Shown: one piece after another, positions 1 through 10,757 of the stretch
How the letters are laid out: each line of letters opens with the position of its first letter
How positions within the stretch are numbered: the first letter of the stretch is position 1
Source of the DNA: Ziziphus jujuba
Taxonomy: Eukaryota > Streptophyta > Magnoliopsida > Rosales > Rhamnaceae
Assembly (NCBI RefSeq): GCF_031755915.1
Contig: NC_083384.1
Location: 24,321,001-24,385,000, forward strand
DNA length: 64,000 bases
Reading direction: 5' to 3'
Position numbers and translations under genes: made by a program
Notes under the pieces: generated by a model
Seen by the model: only the letters and a program-made list of their open reading frames with translations
Told to the model about the DNA's origin: nothing
The model's database searches: none

Positions 1-210
1 CCAAACCATCCAAGAAATCTCATCTATACTTGTAAAGCTCTCTTTCAAGTAATATACTTTCATTCTCCCAAACTCTCTTTGTGCTCTAGCTTTCTTTGCT
101 TAGCTTTCTCTTTTAGTGGGCAAAAGGCTTACTTAGTTGCAACAAAGGGTCGGAATAGCAACTAAGGCCGCACGGCTTGAAGGGTAAACAAACAAGTCCG
201 TGACACTATG
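1..210. mobile_element. Possible LTR retrotransposon edge (low confidence)
   Basis: The first 200 bases are CT-rich and end in a stretch with GTCCGTGACA near 197-206. That style resembles the 3' end of some plant retrotransposon LTRs. No primer-binding site (TGGTATCAGAGC type) follows and no reading frame of a retroelement is nearby, so this could equally be unique DNA. The call is inference from composition and a short motif only. Confidence 0.2.
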
Positions 211-1260
211 AACCCCCAAAAAAAATGGTGGACCATGTACAGTGCAAATGACATTCCAAAACCCACAATTCGACAAAAGCTATTATTTATTCAAAAAAAA
301 ATTGCCAAAACCCAACACTGTCAATGTTTATACATGGAACCCAAAACCCAAAACATGCTTTACAGAAAGGTTGAGCCACATAGCATGTAAGAACAAAAAT
401 GACACTTTCGAAGTTGGCATTCTTACTTTTAAAGTGCAATGTGACTTCCAATGCAACAACAATTTCTTTCCATGAACCCTTTCTGCTTTGCACTTTTGGT
501 ATGACGTAAGCTTTCATTTCTCTTAGCTTAAAAACCTCTCTAACCTCGCTGAATTGATGAAAACATTGCAAATACTTGATTATTTTCGCAAATCTTCACA
601 TTAGATGATAAATGGCTCCATGATTCCAAATGTATGAATTGCTAATTTGGGATGAGAATGAAACCCTAGGTGCTGATTTGGGTTTTTTTTTCATTTATCA
701 AATTTTTGAAATTTTTTATTTTTTAATTTAATTGTAATTAGTGATTTAGTTGTAATTAGTGTTAAACGACAATATCGTTTATTTGCTTAATTGCACCTTT
801 AGGATCACCCGATGAGCATGTGCCAATTTTTTTAACAGACCCATTACTAAATTGACAGAATGGACCAATTTTTTCAGATTTTACAACGTTAGGGTTTATT
901 TTATACAATTCTTAAAGTTCAAAGTCCAATTTGCACATTGGACATACTTCAAGGTACCATTAGGCAATTAACCCTAAACAATTTCTCCTCCGAAGCCCCA
1001 TCCAACATACTAGAATTTCTTTTTTTTTTTTTTAAAAAAAAATTGTTTGCAAATGCACATATTAGATTGGATTATCTTTTATCTATATGTATATATTGTA
1101 TTTTGTTTAAAAAAAAAAAAATCTAATTTGGATCTTTAGATTTTCCTCACTTCATATTAATTAAATTGCTATCTTTAATTTCTATACAGCCCATGGTACT
1201 ACACAAATGAGCCAATTCACAATTTAGGACTTTCATCGAACACCTAGCCTGCTTCACCTT
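211..1260. other. AT-rich intergenic DNA
   Basis: No gene is seen here. Short open frames on both strands lack homology I recognise and have no splice context. The stretch holds poly-T and poly-A runs around 1018-1040 and 1108-1120. Confidence 0.6.
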
Positions 1261-1290
1261 CGTTCTCATTACAAAAGCCGGCTTCCAGTA

Positions 1291-1327
1291 CACGTGGCCA
1301 AAGGCCCAAGACCTCTAACCCCACGTG
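1291..1327 (+). promoter_or_regulatory. G-box pair and site II motif upstream of the IBA57-like gene
   Basis: Two perfect CACGTG G-boxes lie at 1291-1296 and 1322-1327, with GGCCCA (reverse complement of TGGGCC, a site II element) at 1303-1308. They are 120-160 bases before the start codon at 1449. Site II elements are bound by TCP factors and are common in plant promoters of nuclear genes for mitochondrial proteins, which fits the product. Motif presence is seen directly; function is inferred. Confidence 0.5.
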
Positions 1328-1448
1328 TCATCGACCAAGCTTTTTCACACGCCACCACCATAGCTTTCTGGTTTTCTGCTTCTCCTAAGCAAGTCTCACT
1401 TTGCCAAACCCAAAAATTGTCATATTGCGGAAAACGGTAAAATCAACA

Positions 1449-3793
1449 ATGCAGAGTTTCAAACTCTCCCTCCGGTTCCCAAAACCCATTCTCTCCGGTT
1501 ACAGTTACAGAACCCTGCACCAAAAATCCGAGCTCGAGAAAATTGGACCGGTTTCCTCGCTCCTCAAATCCCGGTCCGTTATCCGGTTCCGAGGAACAGA
1601 CACTGTGAAGTTCCTCCAGGGTTTGTTGACCAACGATGTACGGCGGTTCAATGAACCCGTGGGTGAGAAGACATCGACTTTGGTAACACCAAATTTGGCC
1701 ACAGTCTCCGTTCCTCCTATGTACGCTGCCATGTTGACGCCTCAGGGAAGGTTTTTGTACGACATGTTCTTGTATAGGCCAGCAAGGCCCGAGGAGAAGC
1801 TTGACGGAACTGGGTCCGGACCCGGTTCTAAATCGGATGAATCCTTTGATATCTTTGCGGACGTGGATTCTTCCGTCTTGGATGAGCTCCTACAAACCTT
1901 CAAGAAGTGAGTTTTTTTCTGGTTGAATCTTTCTATGCTTATCTGATATAAGATTGTTTTTGAAATGGGGTTTTGGAAAGTTGCTTGATTTGCTCTGAAC
2001 CCTTCAGCATTTCATTGTTCAAGCTGGGTTTCTGCTCAATCGTATTTGCAAGCTTTATGCAAATACTTACTAATTTTAGTAAGTAGATGTATTGATTTTG
2101 TTAGATAATGGTATGGCAAAAGCTGCTTTCATAGCTCAATGCTCATATCTGTCTCTATGGCTATGCTTTGCTAATGCTGCTGCTTTATATGAATTGTTTG
2201 TGAACTATCCTCATTCTTATTTGGGCTTATCACAAAGGAAGAGTGTATTATTTCTAAATCAACTAATGCTTGAAGTTTACCACTGTGGATAACAATGCAA
2301 AAGTTTGGATACGAAATGGTTCAAGTTTTGAAATGGTCTTCAGTTCTTCATTATGAAGTTTTCTGTCTTTGTTGATTGTATTTAAACCTGTATTTTATAG
2401 ATGCATCTGTTATGCGACTGATATAGCTAAGGCACGTATTTTTCACATCATATACCATACAATGTTTATGCAGCTTCCTAGGCAGCACTGGGCCTACCCT
2501 TTCTTTATGTGATTTGGTCTCTTATATTTGCTTTCTATAAGATAAAATAAAGCCTGCAAGATTCTGCTAATTAAAAATTGTGTACTTTGCCGATCATTGG
2601 TGGTATAAACCTTGTAAATAACAAGTTGTTTGTTTGTGTAGATATCGCTTGAGGTCTAAGGTTGATATTGAAAACATGCAAGAAGACTTCTCTTGTTGGC
2701 AGCGTTATGGGGGAAACCTTTATAAACAGGATTCATCTACAGAAGAGCCAGAGGCCGCTAGCGTTGGCTGGGGTGCTGGTGTTGACCGTGCAAGCATTTC
2801 GTCTTCACGTGGGGTTAATCTTGGATGGCAGTGGTTTAAGGATCCTAGATTGGATTGCCTTGGTTACAGGGGGATCTTCCCGTCTAATACAACACGTGGG
2901 TTTTTTTTTAAGTCTTCAATGCATATGAGAATTGTCTTTTTGCAGCATTACAAGTTTTAATATTTGATGTCTTCCTAGATCGTTTGCAAACCTTGTCATT
3001 GGTTAAGCAAACTTCTGTTGGCTGGTTGCAGCTCCATTGATTGAGGCTGACAAAGAAACAGACGAACAGAATTACCGTTTATGGAGAATAGAGAATGGTG
3101 TTGCAGAAGGTTCATCTGAGATCCCAAAAGGTGCATCTTTCTCTTCCCTGTTGTCATTAAACTTGGATTTCCTGGCTTCCAAAATATAATTTATATTGTT
3201 CTTTATACTTGACCTGACATGATAAGTCATTTGTCTAAAAATATATTTATATAATTCATTGATATGTAGATACCTAAATTCTGGTTCTAGTTCTTGAGCT
3301 TCCAGTTTAAGAAAGTTGTCATGTCTAGGTGAGGCAATTCCTCTTGAATACAACCTGGTGGCTCTAAATGCAATAAGCTTTGACAAAGGTTGTTATGTGG
3401 GCCAAGAGCTTGTAGCTCGCACGCACCATCGAGGGGTCATTCGCAAACGCTTGCTACCTTTGAGATTTGTTAATGATAATGGAGAAGGTAGTTTCCTTCC
3501 ACTTAACTTTTATTACTTCCAGCTTTCTTGGCATATTACCTCACAGTTTTTTAATACTGGTCCTAGCAGAAGTGGAGCAGGAAGTTTCTCCTGGTTCAGA
3601 AGTTGTTGATTCGTCATTTGGCAAGAAAGTTGGTACTGTCACAACTCAACTGGGGTGTCGTGGGTTGGGTGTCCTGCGTTTGGACGAAGCCTTCAAACGA
3701 TCAAGTGCATTAACCGTACAAGGGCTGGAAAATGTGAAGGTTGAAGCTACTAGACCAGATTGGTGGCCTGCTGAATGGTTTCAAGAACATTGA
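1449..3793 (+). CDS. IBA57: IBA57-like folate-binding (YgfZ/GCV-T family) protein, probably mitochondrial
   Basis: Five exons: 1449-1906, 2642-2895, 3032-3130, 3329-3487 and 3567-3793. They total 1197 nt, giving 398 aa plus stop in one frame with GT-AG introns. The ATG at 1449 is the first in frame; the open frame extends upstream only through TTG at 1401. The hallmark of the family is the cysteine motif KGCYVGQE at residues 290-297. The N-terminus (about 25 residues rich in Ser, Arg, Lys and Phe, no acidic residue before position 27) looks like a mitochondrial transit peptide. Length and domain order match Arabidopsis At4g12130. Known family role: IBA57 works with ISCA proteins in late assembly of [4Fe-4S] clusters in mitochondria, and the fold is tetrahydrofolate-binding and related to aminomethyltransferase. 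The last intron has a tandem TAGCAG acceptor, so the protein may also be made one residue shorter. Mitochondrial rather than plastid assignment is by similarity recalled from memory. Confidence 0.92.
3567..3569 (+). promoter_or_regulatory. NAGNAG tandem splice acceptor of IBA57 exon 5
   Basis: The intron ends in TAGCAG (3564-3569). Using the first AG starts the exon at 3567 and the second at 3570. Both keep the reading frame, since the upstream exon ends with one base (G). The products differ by one alanine (Glu-Ala-Glu versus Glu-Glu). Sites of this kind are often used alternatively in plants; use here is inferred. Confidence 0.6.
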
Positions 3794-4952
3794 GAGTATA
3801 GTGCAATTGATTAAATTGTTAAAGTGTTTCTGTTTGTTCTTGACTCCGTTTGTTTTGTACGTCTTTGCTTCTCTGCTGACATTGAATGTACTCCACATTT
3901 CAAATCGCTGGTACTCCTACCAATTTATTTTTGCTTTGAAAGGAGATGAAGGGGGCTGCAGTATTGAGAAGGCATGTGGAGGTCTATGCTAATAGTGCAG
4001 CTGATACAACTAAGTATTGTAACCACTCAAAGTTTTATCAAAGTCAACTATACCAGCAGTATTCTGCTGTACAAATGGAATGTTTATAAACAAATCAGTT
4101 GCAAGAAGCCTACAACTTTGTACCGCTTATACACTTATGATAAACTTGATGGCAGTTCTCTAGTTCTTCTGTTGTACTTTTATTAAGATTTTTGGTATGA
4201 TGACCTTCACCATTATGCATCCGATAATCTCGGAACATCGAGATAAACAGAGATGCAAAATATGTCTGTTTCCAATTTAGCCAATATAGACAAGGAAATT
4301 TTGACCCAAAAACCAAAAAAGAGGAGGTAAAAAATAAAATAAAATAAAACTAGTAGTTAAAGCGGTATCTTGTCCTCTTCATATGGAAGGGAAAAATAAA
4401 AAGAAAAAGAGGCAAAGCCAGAAAAACAAGAAAAATAACATATTTTAATTATTATTATTGTAAACGAGAAAGCGCATTTTTGAAACGTGAATTTCTAGAA
4501 AAATAGAAACGAAGATCTAGCTGCCAAACTTGAAGAAACTTTTTCATTGAAGATAGAGAGACTTATTATTAGTGAAATTAGGCAATCGTCTCATATAAGT
4601 TGTAAATGAAATTTGTAAGAAATCAGCACTAGGACTGTAAAAGACTAGTAAAGGTGGAGCAAATATTCACAAACTTCCTTGGTATATTTAGTCAGAACTT
4701 TGATGCATGAGATGCTGAGCCACCTTTTTCGCAGGGCTAATGGGCCATAAAGAAGAATTATTACAAATAATCACAGGGGATTTTCCTTCCCCAAAACTTT
4801 TTGTTTCCACCATCTCCAATTTACATGAAAAACGTATATCTATTCTCAATCTCCAGAAAAGCCACAGTTTCATCACCAACACCTTCACTTCAGAGTAGTT
4901 TATAATCCAGTAAGGCTCATCTCCCCGGCAGTTTCTTCAACATGTAAGGCAA
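3794..4952. other. Intergenic DNA between convergent genes (3' UTRs)
   Basis: The IBA57-like gene (+) and the receptor kinase gene (-) converge here, so both 3' UTRs must lie in this 1.16-kb stretch. Candidate AATAAA-type poly(A) signals occur in the A-rich run at 4325-4350. No coding frame with recognisable similarity is present. Confidence 0.6.
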
Positions 4953-7611
4953 TCAAGAACTGGTAGGTAAATTGCTCAGCTCCCCAATGACTTGCTTCAT
5001 GGTTGGTCTCTCATCAGGAAGCTCATGGGTGCAATTGAGTGCAAGTTCTGCCAGTTTCGTAGCTTCTGATTCAGAGAATTCACCGTTTAGATTGGGGTCG
5101 ATGAAATCTTCAAATCTGCTAGAGTTTGCAGCTAATCGCATTGAGTTGGTGAGAATATTGCACTTCCCTGATAAGACTTGGAGGACAATCACTCCAAACG
5201 CATATATGTCACTTTTCTCTGTGAACCGGCCAGTGCTAATGTACTCAGGAGCTAGATATCCCATGGCAGCACTTACTTTCAAAGCTGAGAATACAATGTC
5301 ATCAGCAAGAATCTTAGGAAGTCCAGAGTCAGAAATTAAGGGGTTAAACTGCTGATCAATGAGAATCTTCTCGACAGAAATGTTTTGGTGGACTAAAGCT
5401 GGTTTGTCCGCTTCACTGCTGTGCAAATATCCAATACCTGGTTAAGAAAGAACAATTTACACTAAAGTAAACAGACTAGATATTGTGGGTATTCTTGAAC
5501 ACAAAAGTAGTACTTAGAACAAGGTGTACAAAAGTAGTACTTAGAACAAGGTTTACAAAAGTAGGACTTAGAACAAGGTTTACTCAATTTGAATCTCAAC
5601 AAGACAGAAGAATGTAACATTGTATAGAAGAATTTGAAGAACGAAAATCAACTGACCTTCTGCAATGCCACTGATAATAGCGACCCTCTTGGACCAGTCA
5701 AGAACTTGGTGGTTAATTCCATCTTCTAAATCTAGATAACGGGAAAGATTTCCCTTTGGCACAAAATCATAGATCAGAAAACATTCACCTCTGCTCCTTG
5801 AGCAACAGAAACCTCTCAGCCTAACGAGGTTTTCATGTCTTAGTGAAAATAATAAGTTCAACCCTTTGACAAATTCAGCCTCCTCAGACTTGCAACTGGT
5901 TACATTAAAGCTCCTAATAGCTACAACAGAACCATCTCTTAAAACTCCTCTGTAAACAGCAGAGAATTTGCTCCTCCCCAACAGGTTCACCTCAGAAAAG
6001 TACTGAGTTGCAGACTCAATCTCTTCCATGTTGAACCTGTAGTTGCTCGAGTACTCAGAAAAGAAGCTGTTGCCCTTCCGACCATCACCTAATGGATCCC
6101 ATCCACTGCAGTATTCAACAGTTACAAGTGGAGAGGCACTTCTACTATAGAATTCTTTAGCTTGGTCAGTGCTAAGCCGACCATCAGAAGGATCGGATAT
6201 ACTCCCGATCTTTTGTTTCTTCCTCCGGTAACGAAAAATAACCAGAAATATTGTCCCTGTCATTGCAATAGTGACTGTAATGACCACAGCAACAAATGCA
6301 GTTCGTGGTATACCTGTTGGATTTGTGCAATGTGTTTGGTTGCAATGCAGTCGGAAATTTGCAGACTCAGGGTTAATTTTTGGAGCAGTATTATCCATGT
6401 TTGGTCCAACGGGTCCAGTTCCATCAACATTCACTTTATCTATGTCAAAAGGTGTGCAAACTCGTAATTCTGGAAACCCAATTCCACATAGGTTTGGATT
6501 GTTCTCACCATGGAATTCCCCATTCAATCGTTTCAGAGCTTCAATTTGAATAACAAAAAATAAAAATAAAAAATAAAAAATCTTAATCATTATGGCTCAA
6601 TATGCACAATAATAAATGCTATAGAGAAAGAAACAACAGGATAGAGAAATAATAGACTTACTAGGAGGGGCAACTCCAGAAAGAGAATTGTTTCTGACGT
6701 TTAGGGTTTCCAATGATTGAATATTAGCTACTTTGGTGGGAATTGGACCAAATAAGCTGTTAAAGCTCAAATTGAGCATTTTTAGAGTCTCTAAGTTCCC
6801 TAAACTAGCAGGAATTGCTCCAGTTAGTCTGTTATGCTGCAGAGCAATAACAGCTAGCCTCTTCAAGGAACCCATCTGGTTAGGTATGCTTCCAGTCAGC
6901 TGGTTACAGCACAGTTGCAGAACTACAAACAAAGAAATATTGAATAAAGCTTGCTGACTTTAGAAAACCGGGGAAATGCATGGAAAATAGACGCTACTCT
7001 ATTGTAGAATCAGCCATTATGTAATAATCAGTCATTACCAGAATTTAGAAAATCCATGCTGTATTAAACTGAATATGAATCTGAAAAAGAAAAAAAAGGG
7101 GAAAAAGAAGAAGGGGGCTTGCAATAAAATAACAAGAGCAAAACATATTGTACAAAATAAATAATCTCTAACCTTGAAGACTAGCCAAGTTGCCGATCTC
7201 AGAAGGTATTTCCCCAGAGAGACTATTAAAATCAAGATAGAGCTCGGCGAGCTCGGTAAGGTTAGAAATTTCTCTTGGAATTCCTCCAGACAAGTTGTTG
7301 TAGTGCAAATAAAGACCCGACAAGCATTTCAGCTCGGCCACCGCCGGCGATATCTTGCCGGAGAGACCCTTCCCCTGCAGCGTAATGTTGGCCACTTTCT
7401 GGTGTTCATTGCAGGCTACCCCTTCAAACAAGCCACTACATGGGTTACCATCTTTAGTCCATGACCTCAAGAACCTGTTCTCTGGGTCCAAAGATGATTT
7501 CAACTCCATGAGAGATTCAACCTCAGCATTTCCACAAACAGAACGTGGACTAGAAATTGTGACCAAAACAAGAAGAGAAAAGAGAAAACCAAGCAGACCC
7601 ATTTGAGCCAT
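4953..7611 (-). CDS. Leucine-rich-repeat receptor-like kinase with degenerate catalytic motifs (At5g51560-like)
   Basis: Four exons on the minus strand: 7611-7173, 6922-6662, 6538-5657 and 5437-4953. They total 2067 nt, giving 688 aa, with all junctions in phase 1. The ATG at 7611 precedes a hydrophobic signal peptide (about residues 1-28). The longer open frame upstream only begins at GTG. Order: LRR N-terminal cap with Trp and Cys residues, LRR units of LxxLxLxxNxLxGxIP type to about residue 230, a Cys-containing juxtamembrane stretch, a transmembrane helix at about 313-335 followed by basic RYRRKK, and a kinase-like domain at about 415-688. Catalytic positions are changed: the glycine loop reads GRSKFS (421-426), the VAIK lysine is Arg442, HRD is His-Gln-Asn (544-546) with Lys in place of the metal-binding Asn, and DFG is Asp-Ser-Gly (564-566). 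It therefore looks like a pseudokinase receptor. From memory, the HQN sequence is shared with Arabidopsis At5g51560, so this is probably a family trait, not local decay. The ligand is unknown. Confidence 0.9.
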
Positions 7612-8490
7612 TGAGCTCAAAAAGAAATTTCCAGTGCTCTTTCTTGCCAAAGATCTTTTTGCTCTCTTTTCTCCCTTATAATGAGAATCCCATGTTTGTT
7701 TCTCAAGGTCGTGTCTCAGTCTCAAAGAAAACTTTTTGTAACTTTGTGAGGATGAGGAAGGAAGAAAGAGAGGCACAATACGTAGGATTTTTCAAAGGGA
7801 CAGTGCAATCACTGCCACTTTTCGGGGGTTGCTGACAGACAGTTTCACATTAGGATTTGCGATTTGATTTTTGGCATGACAGTTGGCTATAGTGGCCGTC
7901 ACTATTTGGAGCATTTCCTGTCGTCGATTTAAAGCAAGGTTGATCATCAGGGTTCGATGGCCCCACCAGTACCTTCTTGCACTTTTCGATTCAAATTCAG
8001 CATTTAAGAAAATGGGCTCCAGTGTTTTTCAAATCTTTATTATGTATTTTTAACACTTTATTATAAATTGTTTAAGAAAGTTTTTCACTTTCGTACTTCC
8101 CAATTTAAACTTTTAAATTTTAATTGATCTAATTCAATTTTTTTTACAAGTAATGCTAATGATATAAGGGCATTAAATGTAACTTTTTAAAATTAAAATG
8201 TTTAAATTGTAACGAAATAAAATTAAAAGGTGTAAATTGAAACAAATTATCTGTTAAAAAGAAAAATATTAAATATTATCTAATTATGGTTTGTCCAAAA
8301 ATCTAATTGAACCAAAGTAACAAATTCAAATTTGAAATTCTAATTCCTAGTGCTTTGAATTTGAAAGGGAAAAAGTTAGTTTTTCCACCAAGCAGGAAGA
8401 AAGGTTTTAAATACAATTAATAATTTTTTTTATTTTCTAATTTCTTCTAGTTTTTCTTTTGTGTCGGTCTTTTTTTTCTTCCTCTGTTTG
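7612..8490. other. Upstream region of the receptor kinase gene
   Basis: This is the 5' side of the minus-strand receptor kinase. The GC content is moderate to about 8000 and then falls. The 5' UTR presumably includes 7612-7835, where an open frame continues without ATG. No convincing TATA box could be fixed by eye. Confidence 0.45.
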
Positions 8491-10319
8491 ACTCAAAAGA
8501 AAACTTTCTTTTCTTTTTCTTTTACTTTTCTTAAGTTTTTTGTTTTTTTTTGGTTGGTGACAAAAGGATTTTGATCACAGAAATAAAAGGAGAGAAAATC
8601 ATACCTTGAATTGGATGAGGATGAATTTCCATGCTTAAATGTTTGGACGTCTATGTGAATGTAATAAATATGCCTAACTGCTTTTTGTAAAGAGAACCAT
8701 GATTGCATTTATTCATAATTCTGAGTTGTCACTCAAAAAATTGAATTGAGAAATTATCCTCTTGGCCAAACAGAAAATTGAAAATTTGTGGTGTCTCTAA
8801 GTAGAACAATTTATTTTCTTTATAGGGCGGCTATGAGGAAATTATTATTCATTGACTGGAAATAATATATATATATATATATTTCTTTTAAGAAAAATCT
8901 AAGTTACTATGATGAATGATATTAAGCTTTTGTACCATAAGTATAAAGGTTGCCATCTTATGGCTTAAAATAATAATAATAATAAAACCATCATTTATTG
9001 CATTGTTTGTTACTTTAATGTGTCATAAAGTTCCCAAAATTAATGCCAATTGTTTGTGCCTGTTGGTGCAGGAGAACATTGCATAATTCAAATCCTGTCA
9101 TTCCAATTATGTTGTTATTCAACATAATTAAACTCAGGTGAACTTGAACTTCCAGACACTTCAAATTTAAAAATAAAAATAAAAAGAATAATAGTCTTTT
9201 CGTTTTCTTTTTTATTTAACAATGAATAGCAATTTGCTTTTAATACCAAAAAAAAAAAAAAAAATTTCTAAAAAGGAGCACTACCAACTCTATATTTGTA
9301 TTATAGAAAATAAGAAGTTTGTTATTGTGCTATTCTTCATGGTACCATAATAAATTGAGGGTTTTTTGTATTATTATTATTATTTAAAGTATGAGAATTT
9401 AAATTTGAAATCATTCTTCAAGAAATAATTGCACGGTTGTTTCAAAATTTTGGTTACCAATTTGGACTTAAAAATATAATCTTATAATCTAGCAGCTACA
9501 TTTTAGTGAAATTTATTCTTATCTGGTCTGAAAAGTCTTTTGAGTTCAGTGGGTGGGAAACCTAACTTTGGCTCGTTGGCACGACACGATTGTCCACATG
9601 GGGATTGAAGTTGACCAAATTTATGCCCCATAGGGTCAATAATTGGGAATAAGGAGCCCCATCATTAAAAAATATATATATATATATATATCCTTTCTTA
9701 GCACTAAGTCAAATTTTCTTTGAAGCAAGTTCATACAATTTTGACTCTAGTTCCCATAAACGTCTAGTTTATCATTTTCCAACTAATGGGTGGAACAAAA
9801 AAAATGTAATTTCTTTTTTAAAAAAAAAAAAAAAAAACCTTGGATTCCCTTTTGTTCTAATTAAATAGTAGAAATTGTAGCACACAATATTATTCCATTG
9901 TATCAATTTAATAATAATCATAACATTATTATATAATCCTCTTCGTATTGGGGTAGGTTTCAAATTTCACTTTGTTTAATAGAAAGCATGACCTTTTTGA
10001 CATAATAGTGTAGATACCTAAAGAATCTTTACAAAAATAAATATTGCCACATTGATTTATATAAACTTTGATAAATAAATTAGGTGATTCTGTTCTTATT
10101 ATATTTGGATCGATAACATTCTAGAACATAGTTTTTGATATACAAGTTCTTTCAGTTATGCAGGGACACATATTAATTTGAATAATTAGGATCTTCAGTG
10201 TATGACTTGAAATGATAATTTTATTAATTTTTCAATGAAAATTTTATGTATATATTAAGTTTTTTTTTATATTTTTTTTTAAAGATTATAAATAAGTGGA
10301 TAGTCTAAAGAAATTTATA

Positions 10320-10757
10320 GGTAAACTATACTTTTAGGTCTTCTAAAATGCCCTTAATTTCAATTGAATCTCTAAATTTCAAATTTTTTTTCAATTAATT
10401 TTCAGTTTGATTTCAATTTAGGTCCTTCATTTACAATTTTTTGATCCTCAATTTTAATGTTATATCGATTTGGGCATTGCAAATAGGGAATTTATTTTTA
10501 ATCTTATTTTTTTAATATTTTAATTGAATAATATTTTTGGATTTATAATATGATACTTATTTTGATATAAATTTTCTTCTTCTTTTTTTTAATCCATATT
10601 GAAGAAAAACTAAAAGTGACAATTTCAATTGAAAACGAAAGACCAAAATTGAAACCAAAATGAAAATTGAAACACTCATTTAAAAATTTTGTAACTTTAA
10701 AGATACTCAAGTGAAATTGGAAGCAAATTAAAGAGCTAAAAAAGTGTAGTTAAACCC
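10320..10757. mobile_element. MITE-like element with long diverged terminal inverted repeats
   Basis: The left end (GTAAACTATACTTTTAGG from 10320) matches the reverse complement of the right end (GTTTAACTACACTTTT, ending about 10757). The match continues inward for roughly 100 bases as diverged TTTCAATT-rich sequence on both sides. There is no coding capacity. A target-site duplication is not clear. This could be an old hAT or Mutator-type MITE. Confidence 0.45.

Noticed and set aside
208..571. Overlapping open frames of 60-94 codons on both strands near the left edge
   Set aside because: No recognisable domain, no splice or promoter context, and mutually overlapping in AT-rich DNA.
1505..1732. 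75-codon minus-strand frame inside IBA57 exon 1
   Set aside because: Antisense shadow of a GC-richer coding exon.
4972..5355. 127-codon plus-strand frame within the receptor kinase gene
   Set aside because: Antisense shadow of kinase exon 4.
7612..7776. N-terminal extension of the receptor kinase by 55 codons
   Set aside because: It starts at GTG, has no ATG and would bury the signal peptide; the ATG at 7611 is right.
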